64,000 bases of DNA from Candidula unifasciata (GCA_905116865.2 CAJHNH020000711.1:151001-215000), one strand, 5' to 3'. Counted from the stretch's first letter, positions 30,944 through 42,192 are shown. Numbers and translations: made by a program. Notes: generated by a model from the sequence alone, not told the origin.

Positions 30944-31207
30944 GCTATTCTCCGAATAACGGTCCTAAATTATCTACACATAAAGTAATCCCTAATAGGG
31001 CCTCAGTCACGTGTTAATTTCGAACTTCCGGCAGCCACCGCCGAGAGTACTCCCCACGCCGCATGAGCGTCGTGGGGGAGTACTCTCGGCGGAAGTTCGG
31101 CGTCGCCAGTATAGTCCCCAGAGGTACGCAATTGACACGTGACCGAGGCCCTGTTAGGGATTACTTTCTGAGTAGATAATTTAGAACCGTTATTCGGAGG
31201 ATAGCCG
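30944..31207. mobile_element. Snapback element: near-perfect 264-bp palindrome
   Basis: GGCTATTCTCCGAATAACGG at the left end is matched by the complement of CCGTTATTCGGAGGATAGCC at the right. Pairing continues inward (AATTATCTAC, AAAGTAATCCCTAA, AGGGCCTC, CACGTGT) to a GC-rich centre, CGCCGAGAGTACTCCCC (31039) opposite GGGGAGTACTCTCGGCG (31075). It is bounded by LINE-H pieces in opposite orientations. Confidence 0.88.
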
Positions 31208-31525
31208 ACTGGCTGGTTCTGCGCCACTTGGTGGTGAACTGATGTATGACAATCTAGATATGAGGACACTCTAGGAGTAAGTGAACTGTGCGGAAGCACA
31301 CATCAATCAATACGGTCTGGGTAGAATGACGCTGCAAGGAGTTGTCAGGAAATCTAGCCAATGCGCAACACTCAGGGGAAAGGTGATACGGATATATAAT
31401 CAGTCAGTTACTGGTGCCATCGGAATTGAAACTCTTCGTTTTCTGCTGAAGATAGGGACAAAGCGCTTATGGGAGTGTCTAAAGGACACTTACTACCCGG
31501 TACCTCTGAACTAAGACCACTAGGT
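31208..31525 (+). pseudogene. LINE-H C-terminus, plus strand, decayed
   Basis: DWLVLRHLVVN-like start, equivalent to LAGSAPLGGEL in another frame, then SSQCATLRGKVIRIYNQSVT and FLLKIGTKRLWECLK. It mirrors 29200-29395. Confidence 0.75.
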
Positions 31526-31529
31526 GACC

Positions 31530-31604
31530 AGTCACAGTTAACATCGAGAATATCGACTTCATTGCACCGAGTTTTATCCAATTTGGCGCGGTCTCTCTCT
31601 CTCG

Positions 31605-31667
<63 letters not shown>

Positions 31668-31815
31668 GAACGTCTAGCCGCCTGCCCAGAGTGTCGCACA
31701 AAGCAAACTCCGTAGTTTCGGCGACAATCCTCAGGAATCTCTGTAAAAATTGCCTCGTGAACTAAACGGGCGCAGCCGTGAAAACGAACCCACGACCTTC
31801 AGAACGAGAGACAAA
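31530..31815 (-). mobile_element. tRNA-derived SINE (family C) with long (CT)n
   Basis: TTCATTGCACCGAGTTTTAT, a (CT)n tract at 31596-31662, GGCGACAATCCTCAGGAATC and CGAACCCACGACCTTCAG. The tRNA-like end is at the right on the minus strand. Confidence 0.8.
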
Positions 31816-32084
31816 CGGCGTTTTCACTAATAAAGTTAAATTCGATGATGGCTTGACTAGATCGTTTTTGCAGGACAAAATCACAGACAATGGCGAGTCA
31901 GTATGTGCTTTATAGCATACTCTGTCGAGTAGATTTAGACATTAACATTCAAAAACATTTAATTAACAATGGAAAAGAGCGGCCAACAGTTAACAGAGAG
32001 ATATCAGAGCAAATTTCCCCCATTAAGGACACGCAGTAAAAGACGACAAAGGAAGCGAAACAAATCAAAAAGACAATTTGATTT

Positions 32085-32400
32085 GATTTGATTCAATAAC
32101 CGACATCACAGCACTCCAGGCATTCCCATAAGCGCTCCGTCCCCATCTTCAGCAGCCAGCGAAGAGTTCCGATACTAATGGTGCCAGTAGCATTCTGATT
32201 AAACGTCCGTCTTGCCTTTCATCTGAGCCTCGAGCATCTGCCAGAACCTATCGTCACTCCCCATCCCCCTCTTCATCAATCTCAGCAGACTGTGGTGATC
32301 CATCTGCTTCTCCGAACTGTACACGCTTTCCCACAAGGCACTAACCACGTCTGCCTTATCATGGATCAGTATTCCAATAGACAATAATAATGGCTAAAAA
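32085..32400 (-). pseudogene. LINE-H C-terminal end, minus
   Basis: The frame 32199-32384 reads SIGILIHDKADVVSALWESV, YSSEKQMDHHSLLRLMKRGM, the segment after the RNase H motif in other copies. It ends in a (GATTT)n-like ATTTGATTTGATT tail at 32079-32092. Confidence 0.8.
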
Positions 32401-32635
32401 TGTCTTCAGTAAGATGAGCAAATTATGACAGATAGAGACTTAAAAAATACACTAACAATGAAAATGGTCAAATGTTATTATACCCAATCCTGCTATATGA
32501 TGCAGAAACGTGGACGATGAACAAGAAATTCGAAAATCTAACTGAGTCTCATAATAGGTCACATTTTATGGAAAGAAAAACATTCCAACACAGAGGTTAG
32601 GAAAGACTACAAACTTCTTTTTCTTCTTCTTCAGC
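32400..32635 (+). mobile_element. RTE-like reverse transcriptase fragment
   Basis: Plus-strand reading gives MVKCYYYP-like, ILLYDAE-TWTMNKKFENL with stops and shifts, matching the VKC...LLYG-ETWT motif of RTE elements. It separates the LINE-H tail from the ORF1 below. Confidence 0.6.
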
Positions 32636-32763
32636 CTGAGAAGGACTAGTAAAGTTTGCCGGGGCGGCCTCGAACGGGTGGGAGGGATTGGGTTCGGCGG
32701 TTGACATCATGCATGGCTGGTAGCGAGCTGTGGGGTGTTCTCCGGGCTGGGTGGTTGGCTGGT

Positions 32764-34037
32764 TCAGCTGTCATGGCGGCTGGTCTGGAGGGCGTGGGTT
32801 AGTTTCTCGAGTTCATCTCTAGCCAGTTTGTCTTCGTACGATCCTGCGTATTTGGCTAGTTCTGCGTGTATTTTATCTGACTCTTCTTTTGCCTTTCTGT
32901 CTGCCTCCAGCATTGTTTCGAAGTCTTCTTCTGTCATTTCTGCGGCGGTTGTTTTTGCTTTCTGTGCTTTTTTGCGGTTTTGGACTGATTGCCTTTTTCG
33001 TTCAGTTTCTTTCCTTGCACTTTCTCTGGTGTCCATCACTTCATTGGTGGCTTGCAGTGCGGCGCTCAGTTTGGTCAATTCTTTCTTTGCCTTGGCTAGC
33101 TCTGCTTTTGTTTCTATCGCTTCTTTCTTGGCATGGGCGACATCAGATAGTAGATTTGTATGGCTTCTTTGGCGGATTCTGCGTCTGCTACCTTGATCTT
33201 TTTGAGTTCAGTGAGCATCGCTATCAATTCTGTCTTGAATGCCATCATCTCGACATTTTCTTTTTCCAGTCTTCGTTGGGTTTCTAGGGACGACTGTATG
33301 ATGCTTCTTAGGTCGTTCATTTCGTCTCTATCCTGGATCCTTAATGCCTTGATCTTTGTGTTTTCTTCCCTGAGGGTTTTGATTTCGTCCCTCAAGAGCG
33401 TGATCTCCTTGTTGGTTGCGGGTGGTGCGATTGTCGAGCTAGGCGCCTGGAATCTTCGTCTTGGCTCTTGGTTGTGAGTGGGCCTGGTGGTGGTAGTCGG
33501 CCCGACTCTCTTGATTCCTTTCAGGTACGGGCAGCCCTGGTACCTGGCGCTGTGTCCCCCTGAGCAGTTAGAGCACTTTCTACTTGCATTGGGTTTCCTG
33601 AAGTCTGGATCCAGTTTTGCTAGGGGGCACTCCTTGAAATCATGCGGGCCGGCGCAGTACCTGCAAATTAGGCTGCTGCGGCAGGTCGCGGCGTAATGTC
33701 ACGCCCTGTTGCATCGGGAGCACTGCATGATTCCTGAGTGGAAGGATCCATTCTGCTGTTGGTGGTGGGTGCCGGCGGTTCTTTTTGGTTCTGCTGTGGC
33801 TGCGACAGTGACTGGTGGTGTCTGGTCTGGTGCCGGTGCCTCGACAGGTGCTTCGTCTATGGTTGGTATCGTCCGGGTGGGCGAGACTGTCGTCTCTACA
33901 GGAACGTCGGTAGTTTCTGGCATCGTCTGCATCGTAAGGGCTGGTGCGACGACAGGTACTTCCTCTTGGTTATCCGGCGTCGATCTGGTGTTTCGGCGCT
34001 GGAAGGGCTTCTTCTGGCTGGATTTGCCACGGGCCAT
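32764..34037 (-). pseudogene. LINE ORF1: zinc knuckles plus long coiled coil, two lesions
   Basis: Starts at ATG 34037 with a basic MARGKSSQKKPFQRR and a Pro/Thr-rich linker. Then three CCHC-type knuckles: CSRCNRA-stop-HYAATC, CRYCAGPHDFKEC and CSNCSGGHSARYQGC (about 33730-33545). A long charged coiled coil follows (LREENTKIKALR, ETQRRLEKENVEM, ARKETERKRQS) to a stop at 32764. One TGA interrupts the first knuckle near 33700, and one missing base near 33160 shifts the frame. Known: ORF1 proteins with such knuckles bind the LINE RNA (Jockey/I-type elements). It is GC-rich and better preserved than nearby copies. Probably LINE-H, but the link is not shown. Confidence 0.8.
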
Positions 34038-34058
34038 GGTTGATTTAGGCTGAGACTG

Positions 34059-34400
34059 GTGCTAATCAGGCGGCTATCGACAGCTCGATTCCTGCAGAGT
34101 CAACAAGGCTTGTTAAGTGAACTGAAAAGTACACCAAGCGTGTCTTCTCCGCAGTTCACGAGACAATCGTTTTTATATGGTGCTACAACAGGCTTCTCAA
34201 CAAAGATGTGCTCACGGGCTGCTAATGACCCAAACGAAGACGACACCGATAGCGTAGTCGAGCCAAACTCAGCCGAAAATCAAGCGAGTATTGACCAGTA
34301 TCTAGCTATCGATAATCAGGCTGCGAATGGATAGTTAGCGAGCGAACGAGAGACACACGTGGCTGATCGGGCGGTTTGCTGAAGATGGATGGTATGTCGA
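34059..34400. other. GC-rich segment upstream of the LINE ORF1 and PXMP4
   Basis: A 91-codon + frame (34059-34334) has no recognised similarity. The segment may be the 5' UTR of the minus-strand LINE, and may overlap the PXMP4 promoter region. No TATA box is evident. Confidence 0.35.
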
Positions 34401-34501
34401 TTTTGCCAGTTGGATGGGAATGAGTATAGGTACCTCGGTATTGACAGTTCTAGATCTCCTGAAACGGAGATACATAAGCTCCAGAATCACCTGACGACAA
34501 A

Positions 34502-34596
34502 ATGGCGGCTGTCATAGACGCTGTCAACACTGTCCTGGCTTCAGGGCAGCACAGGCACATATTGTCTGTTATCAAGGGCTTCAGAAATGGCGCTGT
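34502..34596 (+). CDS. PXMP4: PXMP4 exon 1
   Basis: It begins MAAVIDAVNTVLASG and runs to VIKGFRNGAV, with donor GTAAGT in phase 2. The human N-terminus ends in the same LKGFRNGAVYGAKI junction. Confidence 0.93.
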
Positions 34597-37500
34597 GTAA
34601 GTGGTTGTCGATATGTATAAATTCTATAGTTTTCTTGTTTCCTACTTTAAAAATATGGTTTTCGGCTTTTAAGGAACTAACAGGGGAATTGTAAAGCATC
34701 TGAAGTGTAATTCTTTGTAACTGGTTAGTTACTGTGCAGAAAGACTGAGATTAGGGCGGGGTCAAGAAGGTACCGTGTTATTTGTAAATCTGTTGTAGTG
34801 TAGTTATTAGAAACTAGTAGTACGTGTCTGTGATTATATCTGCCCATTGATTGGATTCAGAGACAGAAAATGGTGGTGGGGGGGGGGGGGGGGGGGGAGG
34901 GAATTAAACTTGTTCGTTAATGTTATGCAGGAAATGTCTTGAGGTGCTCGCACCCGATGTCTCTTCAAAAACTGACGCTGAAAACTGAAAGGCAGAGTTG
35001 AACAGGTTGAGAGCAGGCACAGAGGAGCAGTTTTGTGTCAGAAATGTTTGTGAGCACACAAGACACATAACTGTGCATAGACAAAATGATGAACAGATGC
35101 CACATGCATGGACTCATGCCACATGAGCTGAAATGAGCGAAGAATATTTTAAGTGCTACTAACTATATATTTTTTCACTCTCCTTTAAATAATGGTCGCT
35201 AGCTGGAAAGCCGACGGTAGCTTAGTCGGAGTTCATTTCCTTGGCTGCAGTGCAAATACGGAGTGGTAAAGAGGGAACGAAACAAATTGTATAGTTACCT
35301 GTCATCCTAGGGTTAGCCTTAGGGCTTGGGTTAGGATTTGGGGTAGGGGTAGGGTTTGGGGTAGGGTTAGGGTGACACATCACGGACACTACGGAAGCTT
35401 ATCGCTCATTACGACATACAGATTCGCAGGTCTCACATTTACGGTCACTAAGTCCTGCGTCAGAAGACCGCGGTCGCTAATGTGAGTCCCAGCGCGTGGT
35501 CTACGAGAGTCTTGCATCGCAAGACTGCGGTCGCTACTGTCAGTCGCAGCGCGTGGTCTAGCTCTAGCAGGCATGTCGACCTCACTGTGTTTTTTGATTC
35601 GTGACTTGTCAGCTCCGTATTTGCACTGCAGCCAAGGGAGTAAACTCTGACTAAGCGACCGTCGGCTTTCCAGCTAGCAACCGTTATTTAAAGGAGAACC
35701 TGTTTATTTAATGAAATATTCAGTATAAGATGTTTTTTTTTCTTTCCAGATACGGAGCAAAAATAAGATTTCCTCATGCGCTGGTGATGACTATTCTGTT
35801 TAGAAATGGCAGGTGAGTGACCTAAGGTTAATCTCGTCATCCCCTTGTGGTATGCAATTTTTAGCTATTTTGAAGCCCCACCCTGGCTTTTGCCAGGGGC
35901 CCTGAAATATGGCCTAAAGGCTGAACAGGGTTTCCGGGACCTCTCCACTGGTGATCCACATGCCCATGGTGGCACTTTGTGTAATCAGGTATTTATCGCT
36001 TGTGTGATGTCCTTGTGGGGTAAAATGTACTAACTACCTACCTACCTTTTTTCACAGAGGCTAGTTAAAGGCATTCTGTGTGGTTGTTGCAGGCACAGCA
36101 ATGGAGCAAGTATGGGGGTTGACCTATTTGCCATGAATTTGGAATAGCGGTTAACTGACTGACTGACTGACTGACTTGTAAAGCATATGATGATACTGAT
36201 AATGATATTGGTTTTCTTTATACAAAGTCTGTGGACATGAAATCACTTTAAAATCACCGTAACTCTTTCTGTCCTAATCAACGCACTATGTGTGACTGGA
36301 TGTTATTAATGTTAACCACTCAGTTTGTTATCTGTGTTTTATTTGTGAAGTTTAGTGAAGGATTCTTTAACTCTTTCGGGCCTATGAACTTTGACAGACT
36401 TGTGTCACATTAACTTCCCTTTAAACAAGTGGCAGAGAGGGTGGTGTAAAAGAAAGCAATTGAGAATGTAATATATTTCTAATCCCTACAGAAGTATAAA
36501 TTTGGTTAAAAGGGGAATGAATGTGCATTTTAAATCTGATGGTATGTTTTTGTTTCATACAGTTAAATTTAGCGGGAAACAAGAATTCAGCAGGTGTTAT
36601 AAAGATATAATTCACCCCAAAAATCTTGCCGGGCTCTCTAGTGTAGTTGGCTAAACCGGATTGCGCTGTGAGCGGGTGACGAACTCCTTGTGGTTCGGGT
36701 TCACTCCCGGGGGTAGGCAGGAAAGTCACTTTTCTCCCAGATTTACGGTATTTACAATGGAATCAAATCCGAAAGGTTGCGATATCCATAATACCGAGCC
36801 TAAGGGTTAACAACTCATGGTTTCTGGATACTTAAACAAACAACAACAAACCCCAAAAATCTTCACTAATGGTTTTTCAGCCACAAGAGCAGTGAATATC
36901 CATATTCAAGAATAACACTTTAAAGCTTGCTCAGTTTCCTAACAGATTCACAAGTTATGATACGTTTTTGGATTAGTTTATCACTTAGAGGCTCTAGGTT
37001 CTCATTGAGTGCTGAATAAAAATTCACAGAAACAAATGGCACAAAATTGGACCTATAGTTTTATACACACAAAATATTAACTTTATAATTATATTCAGAT
37101 TATAGCTGCAGTGATTTCAATGCAGCTTAGCTATAGTATGAGTATGGTACTATCTGAAAAAGTCCTCTTGATGCAAAGGGGGTGACTGTCAGCATCCTTC
37201 GCAAATGAAATGGGTCCTCCTGGTTTATCTCATCAGAATGAACAGCTGAAATAAAAAACCTAACCTGCGCAGTGCACAATAACAGCACATCCTTGAGGCC
37301 TAGAATCCTCAAGCTCACAAGATGCTACTAGACTGTCGACACCACCCTAAAAAGTGATAAATAGACATTTGTGACAGTTTTTTTTTACATTTGTTTTTTT
37401 TACAACATGCTTTTAAATTGGGCAGTAGGTCTATTTTTTTAATCCCCAAAATGGGGCCCAGGAACCCCACAAGAAAACAGAAAGAGTTAAGCAGCACAGA

Positions 37501-38844
37501 GCATATTTGTCTGACATGATTTTACTTTCCTGTTTGATATTTAACCTTCATGTATATTTTGTATATTTTAACAAGCCTCAGAGATAAAATCATTGCAATT
37601 CTGGAGGCCACCTACACACACTCAAGAAATCTGGCAATGTTTGTTTTTGCGTACAAGGGCTTGACGTCAACACTTTCATGGGGAGAGTCTAAATCTCACC
37701 AGCTTCACGCATTTCTCTCTGCTTTCTGTGCAGGTTTTGTCATCTTTGGCAAGTACAACAATGTGAATGAGCAGGTGAGCTGTACTGTTTTTTTAAATAA
37801 TGTCAGGACTTTAGGTTATTGAATTTCCATCTTCCCCATGTGTGTTATATCATCGTCATCATCATCATCATTGTCCTTTTTTAATGTCTTGGATGGATTT
37901 CAGTCCAACAGGCACCTTTGGCCTCTCTCACCAACATTCGTTTTAGTGTTTCCTCTGGACTTCCTCGCTTCTTCAACTATTTGAGTGCTTGCTTATTTCT
38001 TCTCAGGATGTGTCCAGTGTAGCACCATCACCGACATTTTTGTCTTATATAACTATTGTGACCAGATTTGAGGTTTGCTAAAATCACATTTGTTGGGCTG
38101 AAAGGAGTAGATAACGTAGCTTAGCTATACTGCCCTTTTAATGGTGAACACAGAAAAACTGTAGGTTGTAGCAACTCGCAGTGAGGTGCAGTGAGGTGGT
38201 TTAAAAAAAAATTGACTTTATGCATAAGAACTGTAGGGTATTGAATCCCCGTTGAGATGTGAGATGGTTTATGAAAACTGACTTGAGCTCATAGTGTGGT
38301 ACAGCTTGAAGTGGTTGCCAGGTAATATTTTCGGAAGCAGAGCGACTCTCATATTGCTGATGACATCACTCACTTAATGATTTTGAATGGTTTGATATAT
38401 AGTGAGGACAACCAGTTAAAAATTCAACACTGAATTTTAGCATGAAGTCTGTTCTACTGCAAATTCACAAGTAGAAGGAGTTAGAACATAGTTTAACATT
38501 TTTTTATTCTTTTTCTTGGTTAATCCGAATAAGAAGAATGAAAAGAAGAAAAACTTTGTTGTTCCGTGTCTGAGGAAGACATTTTATCCTTGCAGATTAA
38601 CCTGTACCTGCTGTCCAGAGTTATTTATGGCCTGGGCAAACTCCTGATCCAGAAGAAGGTCATCCCTCAGCCCCAGACAGATGTCTTTCCCTGGTTTGCA
38701 GCCATCATGTGGGGCTTGACCCTCTGGCTGTTTGAATACCAGCGCTCCTGTCTCCAGCCTTCCCTAGTCTCCTCTATGACATATTTATACAAGGACAGTG
38801 ATAAGTGGACAAGCCTCAGAGACTTTCTCATTTATAATCAATGA
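34502..38844 (+). CDS. PXMP4: PXMP4, peroxisomal membrane protein 4 (PMP24), 4 exons
   Basis: Seen: exons 34502-34596, 35750-35812, 37576-37774 and 38596-38844 join in phase to 201 codons plus TGA. Human PXMP4 has 212 residues. Motifs in order: VIKGFRNGAVYGAKIRFPHA, LVMTILFRNGS, THSRNLAMFVFAYKGL, HAFLSAFCAGFVIFGKYNN, LYLLSRVIYGL and LWLFEYQRSCLQPS, then SSMTYLYKDS. The ATG in GACAAAATGG is a good initiation context and aligns with the human start. Known: a multispanning peroxisomal membrane protein of the Tim17/Tim22/Tim23/Pmp24 family; its exact transport role is not settled. An ATTAAA at about 38973 could be the poly(A) signal. No domain is broken. Intron 1 holds a foldback MITE; intron 2 holds SINEs. 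Confidence 0.95.
35176..35700. mobile_element. Foldback MITE, family FB1, copy 2 (PXMP4 intron 1)
   Basis: The arms CTCCTTTAAATAATGGTCGC, AGCTGGAAAGCCGACGGT pair with the right end. The core shares GAGGGAACGAAACAAATT, TTAGGG-like tracts and GCATGTCGACCTCACTGTGT with the copy at 373-914. The right end stops about 50 bp before PXMP4 exon 2. No clear target duplication is visible. Confidence 0.85.
35750..35812 (+). CDS. PXMP4: PXMP4 exon 2
   Basis: TTTCTTTCCAG precedes YGAKIRFPHALVMTILFRNG, with donor GTGAGT in phase 2. The human counterpart is YGAKIRAPHALVMTFLFRNG. Confidence 0.95.
35835..36055 (+). mobile_element. SINE-like repeat (family F)
   Basis: CGTCATCCCCTTGTGGTATG, the CCCTGGCTTTTGCCAGGGG hairpin, GGTGGCACTTTGTGTAATCA and a CTACCTACCTACC tail. 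The tail marks the 3' end on this strand. Confidence 0.8.
36640..36800 (+). mobile_element. tRNA-like SINE (family E-like)
   Basis: A tRNA-like head: TAGTTGGCTAAACCGG (A box) and GGTTCGGGTTCACTCCCGG (B box region), then a short body. It is not a functional tRNA, because the acceptor stem does not pair. Confidence 0.6.
37576..37774 (+). CDS. PXMP4: PXMP4 exon 3
   Basis: The acceptor is ATTTTAACAAG. The first base completes the serine of RNGS, giving SLRDKIIAILEATYTHSRNL, then AMFVFAYKGL and FVIFGKYNNVNEQ. The donor is GTGAGC, phase 0. Confidence 0.94.
37845..38060 (-). mobile_element. RTE-like LINE 3' end
   Basis: A (CAT)n tract at 37851-37870 is followed by minus-strand coding remains resembling other RTE tails (CTTGGATGGATTTC..., TTCTTCTCAGGATGTGTCC). 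Weak. Confidence 0.5.
38596..38844 (+). CDS. PXMP4: PXMP4 exon 4 and stop
   Basis: TTATCCTTGCAG precedes INLYLLSRVIYGLGKLL, VWG-like MWGLTLWLFEYQRS, SSMTYLYKDSDKW, LRDFLIYNQ and TGA. It ends a few residues earlier than the human protein. Confidence 0.95.
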   Translation: MNLYLLSRVIYGLGKLLIQKKVIPQPQTDVFPWFAAIMWGLTLWLFEYQRSCLQPSLVSSMTYLYKDSDKWTSLRDFLIYNQ

Positions 38845-39002
38845 GAAGTGTTTTTGTGTTACATTTTAAAACCGGTGTTAATGCTTTATCTAATTTATTG
38901 TTGCATACTTTTGAAATCTGGCAGAAATCACATCAGAATTGTGAATTATGCTTTCACTTGCGAAACTGTTAATTAAATTATGCCTTTATTAAGATGGAAA
39001 CC

Positions 39003-39570
39003 ACAGTTGCTAGATGCTCGTCTGCTGGCCTGAAGGTCTTGGATTCGAATGGATATTAAGTCAAGTCATATTTTCAAACACTGACCTCTGCAGCCAGGTC
39101 GCTCTAGTCATAAGTGGGTACCAAGTAATGTACTAGGATGTAAAAGATGGCAGGATGTTGATCATATCCCCATGTGGATTTGGGGGGGGGGGGGGGGGGG
39201 GGGGGGGAATGAATCGACCCACTGTCTCCCTGACAGCAATGTCGTACAAGACGACTAACTAGGGATGTTTCCTTTGAAGTCAAAGTGCATCCCACTGATA
39301 GGCAAGGAGCCAACATTCTGCATACAAATAAGCATTTATAAAATGGACGTGCATGCAGAACTCAAGTTCTTGAGCAAGACCAAAGTCCAGAAATGGACGA
39401 ACAACCATAACTTTTCACAGGAGTTTACAACCAGTTGAATGCTAAGAAAAAGAAGAAGAAGACTGCATCACATACCAAATGCTGATTAGTCTGTTAAAAA
39501 CATATGACTCTGGCATCATATGCCTAGGGCACCACTGATGGTAAAGGGGTCCTTCACTTTACTGCATTAA
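39003..39570 (+). mobile_element. SINE B interrupted by SINE A and poly(G)
   Basis: 39003-39180 (GTCTTGGATTCGAAT B box, AAGTGGGTACCAAGTAATGT) and 39470-39570 (AAATGCTGATTAGTCTGT, AAAGGGGTCCTTCACTTTAC) are two halves of one SINE B. A G run of about 27 (39181-39207) and a SINE A copy (about 39245-39465) lie between them. Confidence 0.7.
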
Positions 39571-39954
39571 AATATATGTATAAACATATGTGTGGGCTTT
39601 ATTGCTAAATTTCTGAACCCTGTTCATATCTTTATAAAACCATGTTCATATTTATGTAATTCTTTAACTATTTTGTCTCTTGCATCCTGCTGCTGATATC
39701 TGCTGTCTAGGCTTGTTTGGATGTCATCATAAAGTCAGCTAATTTCCACTTTTCATCAAGCCTGGGGCTCGGTACATGTGATTTTGACAAGCATTTATTA
39801 ACTCTTTCAGTCCCAGTCAGTTCACCATCAGAGGCCCAAGGGGTAGTAAAAAAGAGACAGAAAATCAGTGCATTTTGTGTTTATTGCGCTTCTTGGTAGG
39901 AGCCAGTGAACGTATGATGAGTTTCTTGGAACTGAAAGAGTTAAGGACTATTTT

Positions 39955-40240
39955 TCCTAACCTTTAACTCTTCCAGGTTCCCTCTGTGGGTTCTAGGGCC
40001 CCATTTTGAGGGGGAAAAGAGTAGACCATAGCCCCCCCCCAGTGGTATCAAGAAAGCTGACCGTCCAGAAAGCAGTAGCAAACTACTAAACATAAATTTG
40101 TCTAGAAAAACCACACAACAGCCAGGGGCTGTTGGGGTTGGTTCTGCAACGTCCTGTAAAGGATACGCAACTAACCTCTCTTGACTTGTCTGATCTTTGG
40201 AGACCCTAAGTAGCTGTTGGGGTTATTGGAAAATACGAGT
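39955..40240 (+). mobile_element. SINE D copy
   Basis: GACCGTCCAGAAAGCAGTAG, CAAACTACTAAACATAAATT and TGGTTCTGCAACGTCCTGTA plus AGGATACGCAACTAACC are the family D 3' half. It is oriented plus, with a weak head. Confidence 0.6.
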
Positions 40241-41310
40241 CCCTCTATTACTGCAAGGTGGAGATTCATCATAGGGAATCAGTCACAACATAACTTTTGA
40301 CATCTTGTTTGTTTCTTTGTGATACTCATTTCTGTTTTTTATTGTGAGCTTTTATTCAGTTTTGTTTTGTTTCTTTGTCTCTGACAATTTTTGCATTATA
40401 TTTTTATAACTGTAACCTCATAAGCTACCTGGTTGATATTTTGCACACTTATGTTTTGTGGATGACATATCGATTTTGTGAAAAAAAATATTCTGAAGAA
40501 AAGTTTTTAATTGTCTTTTTCAATTTCCAATATTTTTTACAGCCAAGGAATAAAAAAAATTTTCCCCCAGGGAAATAGTTTTTTTTTACCAGGAAGATAA
40601 TTCATAAATTCACCATAAAAATATTGCCATCCACTTCTACCTATATCCTGATAAGCAGCTGAACACATATTTTGTAGCTATAGACTTTGTTAAAAACAAT
40701 TTATTGTTGAAAAGTATATTTAAAAAAAATAAAATGTTTTTTTTTTAAAATAATTTTTTGTTTTACATATATGTATTGGGCTGTAAGGTCTTGGACCTTA
40801 CTCAATCACTTCAAGTAATGGTGGGACGCATTTTTTTCTTATTTTAATGCTCAATGCACACTGTAGTCGGGGCTCTGATATAAGGTAATGGTTGAACAGG
40901 GTTTCTGGGACTTGGGCCCAGGTCATTCTCATCCAGTGGTGGTACTTTGTGTCACCTGGTGTCTATCGATTGTTGTGCGGTTATGATGGGGGTTGAGGGT
41001 CACTCACTCAATGGCTAGTAGGTTCCAGTCTGCAGAGAATCTAAACTGAGAGTGCTTGTGGGCCATTTATCATCTTCGTGCAGCCACCTCAAAAAGCCTA
41101 ACACTCTAAGATGAAAGAATCTCATTCAGAGCAGACCATTAGAACCTAATTGGTTTGACACCATAAGATTAAAGTATCTCGTGCTGGTGGCAGAGCAAGA
41201 TCAATTGGTGGATGTTGCACAACATATTGATTTTATAGTTACCGGATATTATATCCACTGATGTTAATACAACTGGAGGTCTGCCAAGAGAGTTAGAGAT
41301 TCCGTTAGGA

Positions 41311-42192
41311 CAGTGGTTCTCAACCTGTGGGTCACGGCCCTTTTGGGTGTTGAACGACCCTTTCACAGGGGTCGCCTAAGACCATCAGAAAACACATATT
41401 CACTGAAGTTTTGAAGTAGAAACGAAAATAATTGTATGGTTGGGGGTCACCACAACACAAGGAACTGTATTAAAGGGTCACCACAACACAAGGAACTGTA
41501 TTAAAGGGTCACCACAACACAAGGAACTGTATTAAAGGGTCACCACAACACAAGGAACTGTATTAAAGGGTCACCACAACACAAGGAACTGTATTAAAGG
41601 GTCACCACAACACAAGGAACTGTATTAAAGGGTCACCACAACACAAGGAACTGTATTAAAGGGTCACCACAACACAAGGAACTGTATTAAAGGGTCACCA
41701 CAACACAAGGAACTGTATTAAAGGGTCACCACAAAACAAGGAACTGTATTAAAGGGTCACCACAACACAAGGAACTGTATTAAAGGGTCACCACAACACA
41801 AGGAACTGTATTAAAGGGTCACCACAACACAAGGAACTGTATTAAAGGGTCACCACAACACAAGGAACTGTATTAAAGGGTCACCACAACACAAGGAAAC
41901 TGTATTAAAGGGTCACCACAACACAAGGAACTGTATTAAAGGGTCACCACAAACACAAGGAACTGTATTAAAGGGTCACCACACACACAAGGAACTGTAT
42001 TAAAGGGTCACCACAACACAAGGAACTGTATTAAAGGGTCACCACAACACAAGGAACTGTATTAAAGGGTCACCACAACACAAGGAACTGTATTAAAGGG
42101 TCACCACAACACAAGGAACTGTATTAAAGGGTCACCACAACACAAGGAACTGTATTAAAGGGTGGCGACATTAGGAAGGTTCAGAGCCACTA
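41311..42192. mobile_element. SPIN-like hAT MITE with internal minisatellite
   Basis: It starts CAGTGGTTCTCAACCTGTGG, continues AACGACCCTTTCACAGGGGT and CGCCTAAGACCATCAGAAAA, and ends GAAGGTTCAGAGCCACTA. Flanking 8-bp repeats are CGTTAGGA (41303-41310) and CTTTAGGA (42193-42200). The pattern matches non-autonomous hAT elements of the SPIN/URR type. About 23 copies of a 31-bp internal unit make up most of its 882 bp. Confidence 0.9.
41445..42160 (+). repeat. 31-bp tandem array, about 23 units, inside the hAT MITE
   Basis: The unit GGTCACCACAACACAAGGAA plus CTGTATTAAAG is part of the normal MITE sequence (one copy, diverged, in the element at 43202). Units are almost identical, with rare single-base indels near 41895-41990, so the expansion is recent. 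Confidence 0.97.

Noticed and set aside
32735..33477. Plus-strand frames of 132-153 residues
   Set aside because: They are the antisense of the LINE ORF1, which has zinc knuckles and a coiled coil on the minus strand.
34420..34505. LINE-like EYRYLGIDSS frame overlapping the PXMP4 start
   Set aside because: Only a short YLGI resemblance to reverse transcriptases, with no further motif. The PXMP4 start is better supported.
41445..42160. CRISPR array
   Set aside because: Units are directly adjacent with no unique spacers, lie inside a hAT MITE, and the genome is eukaryotic.
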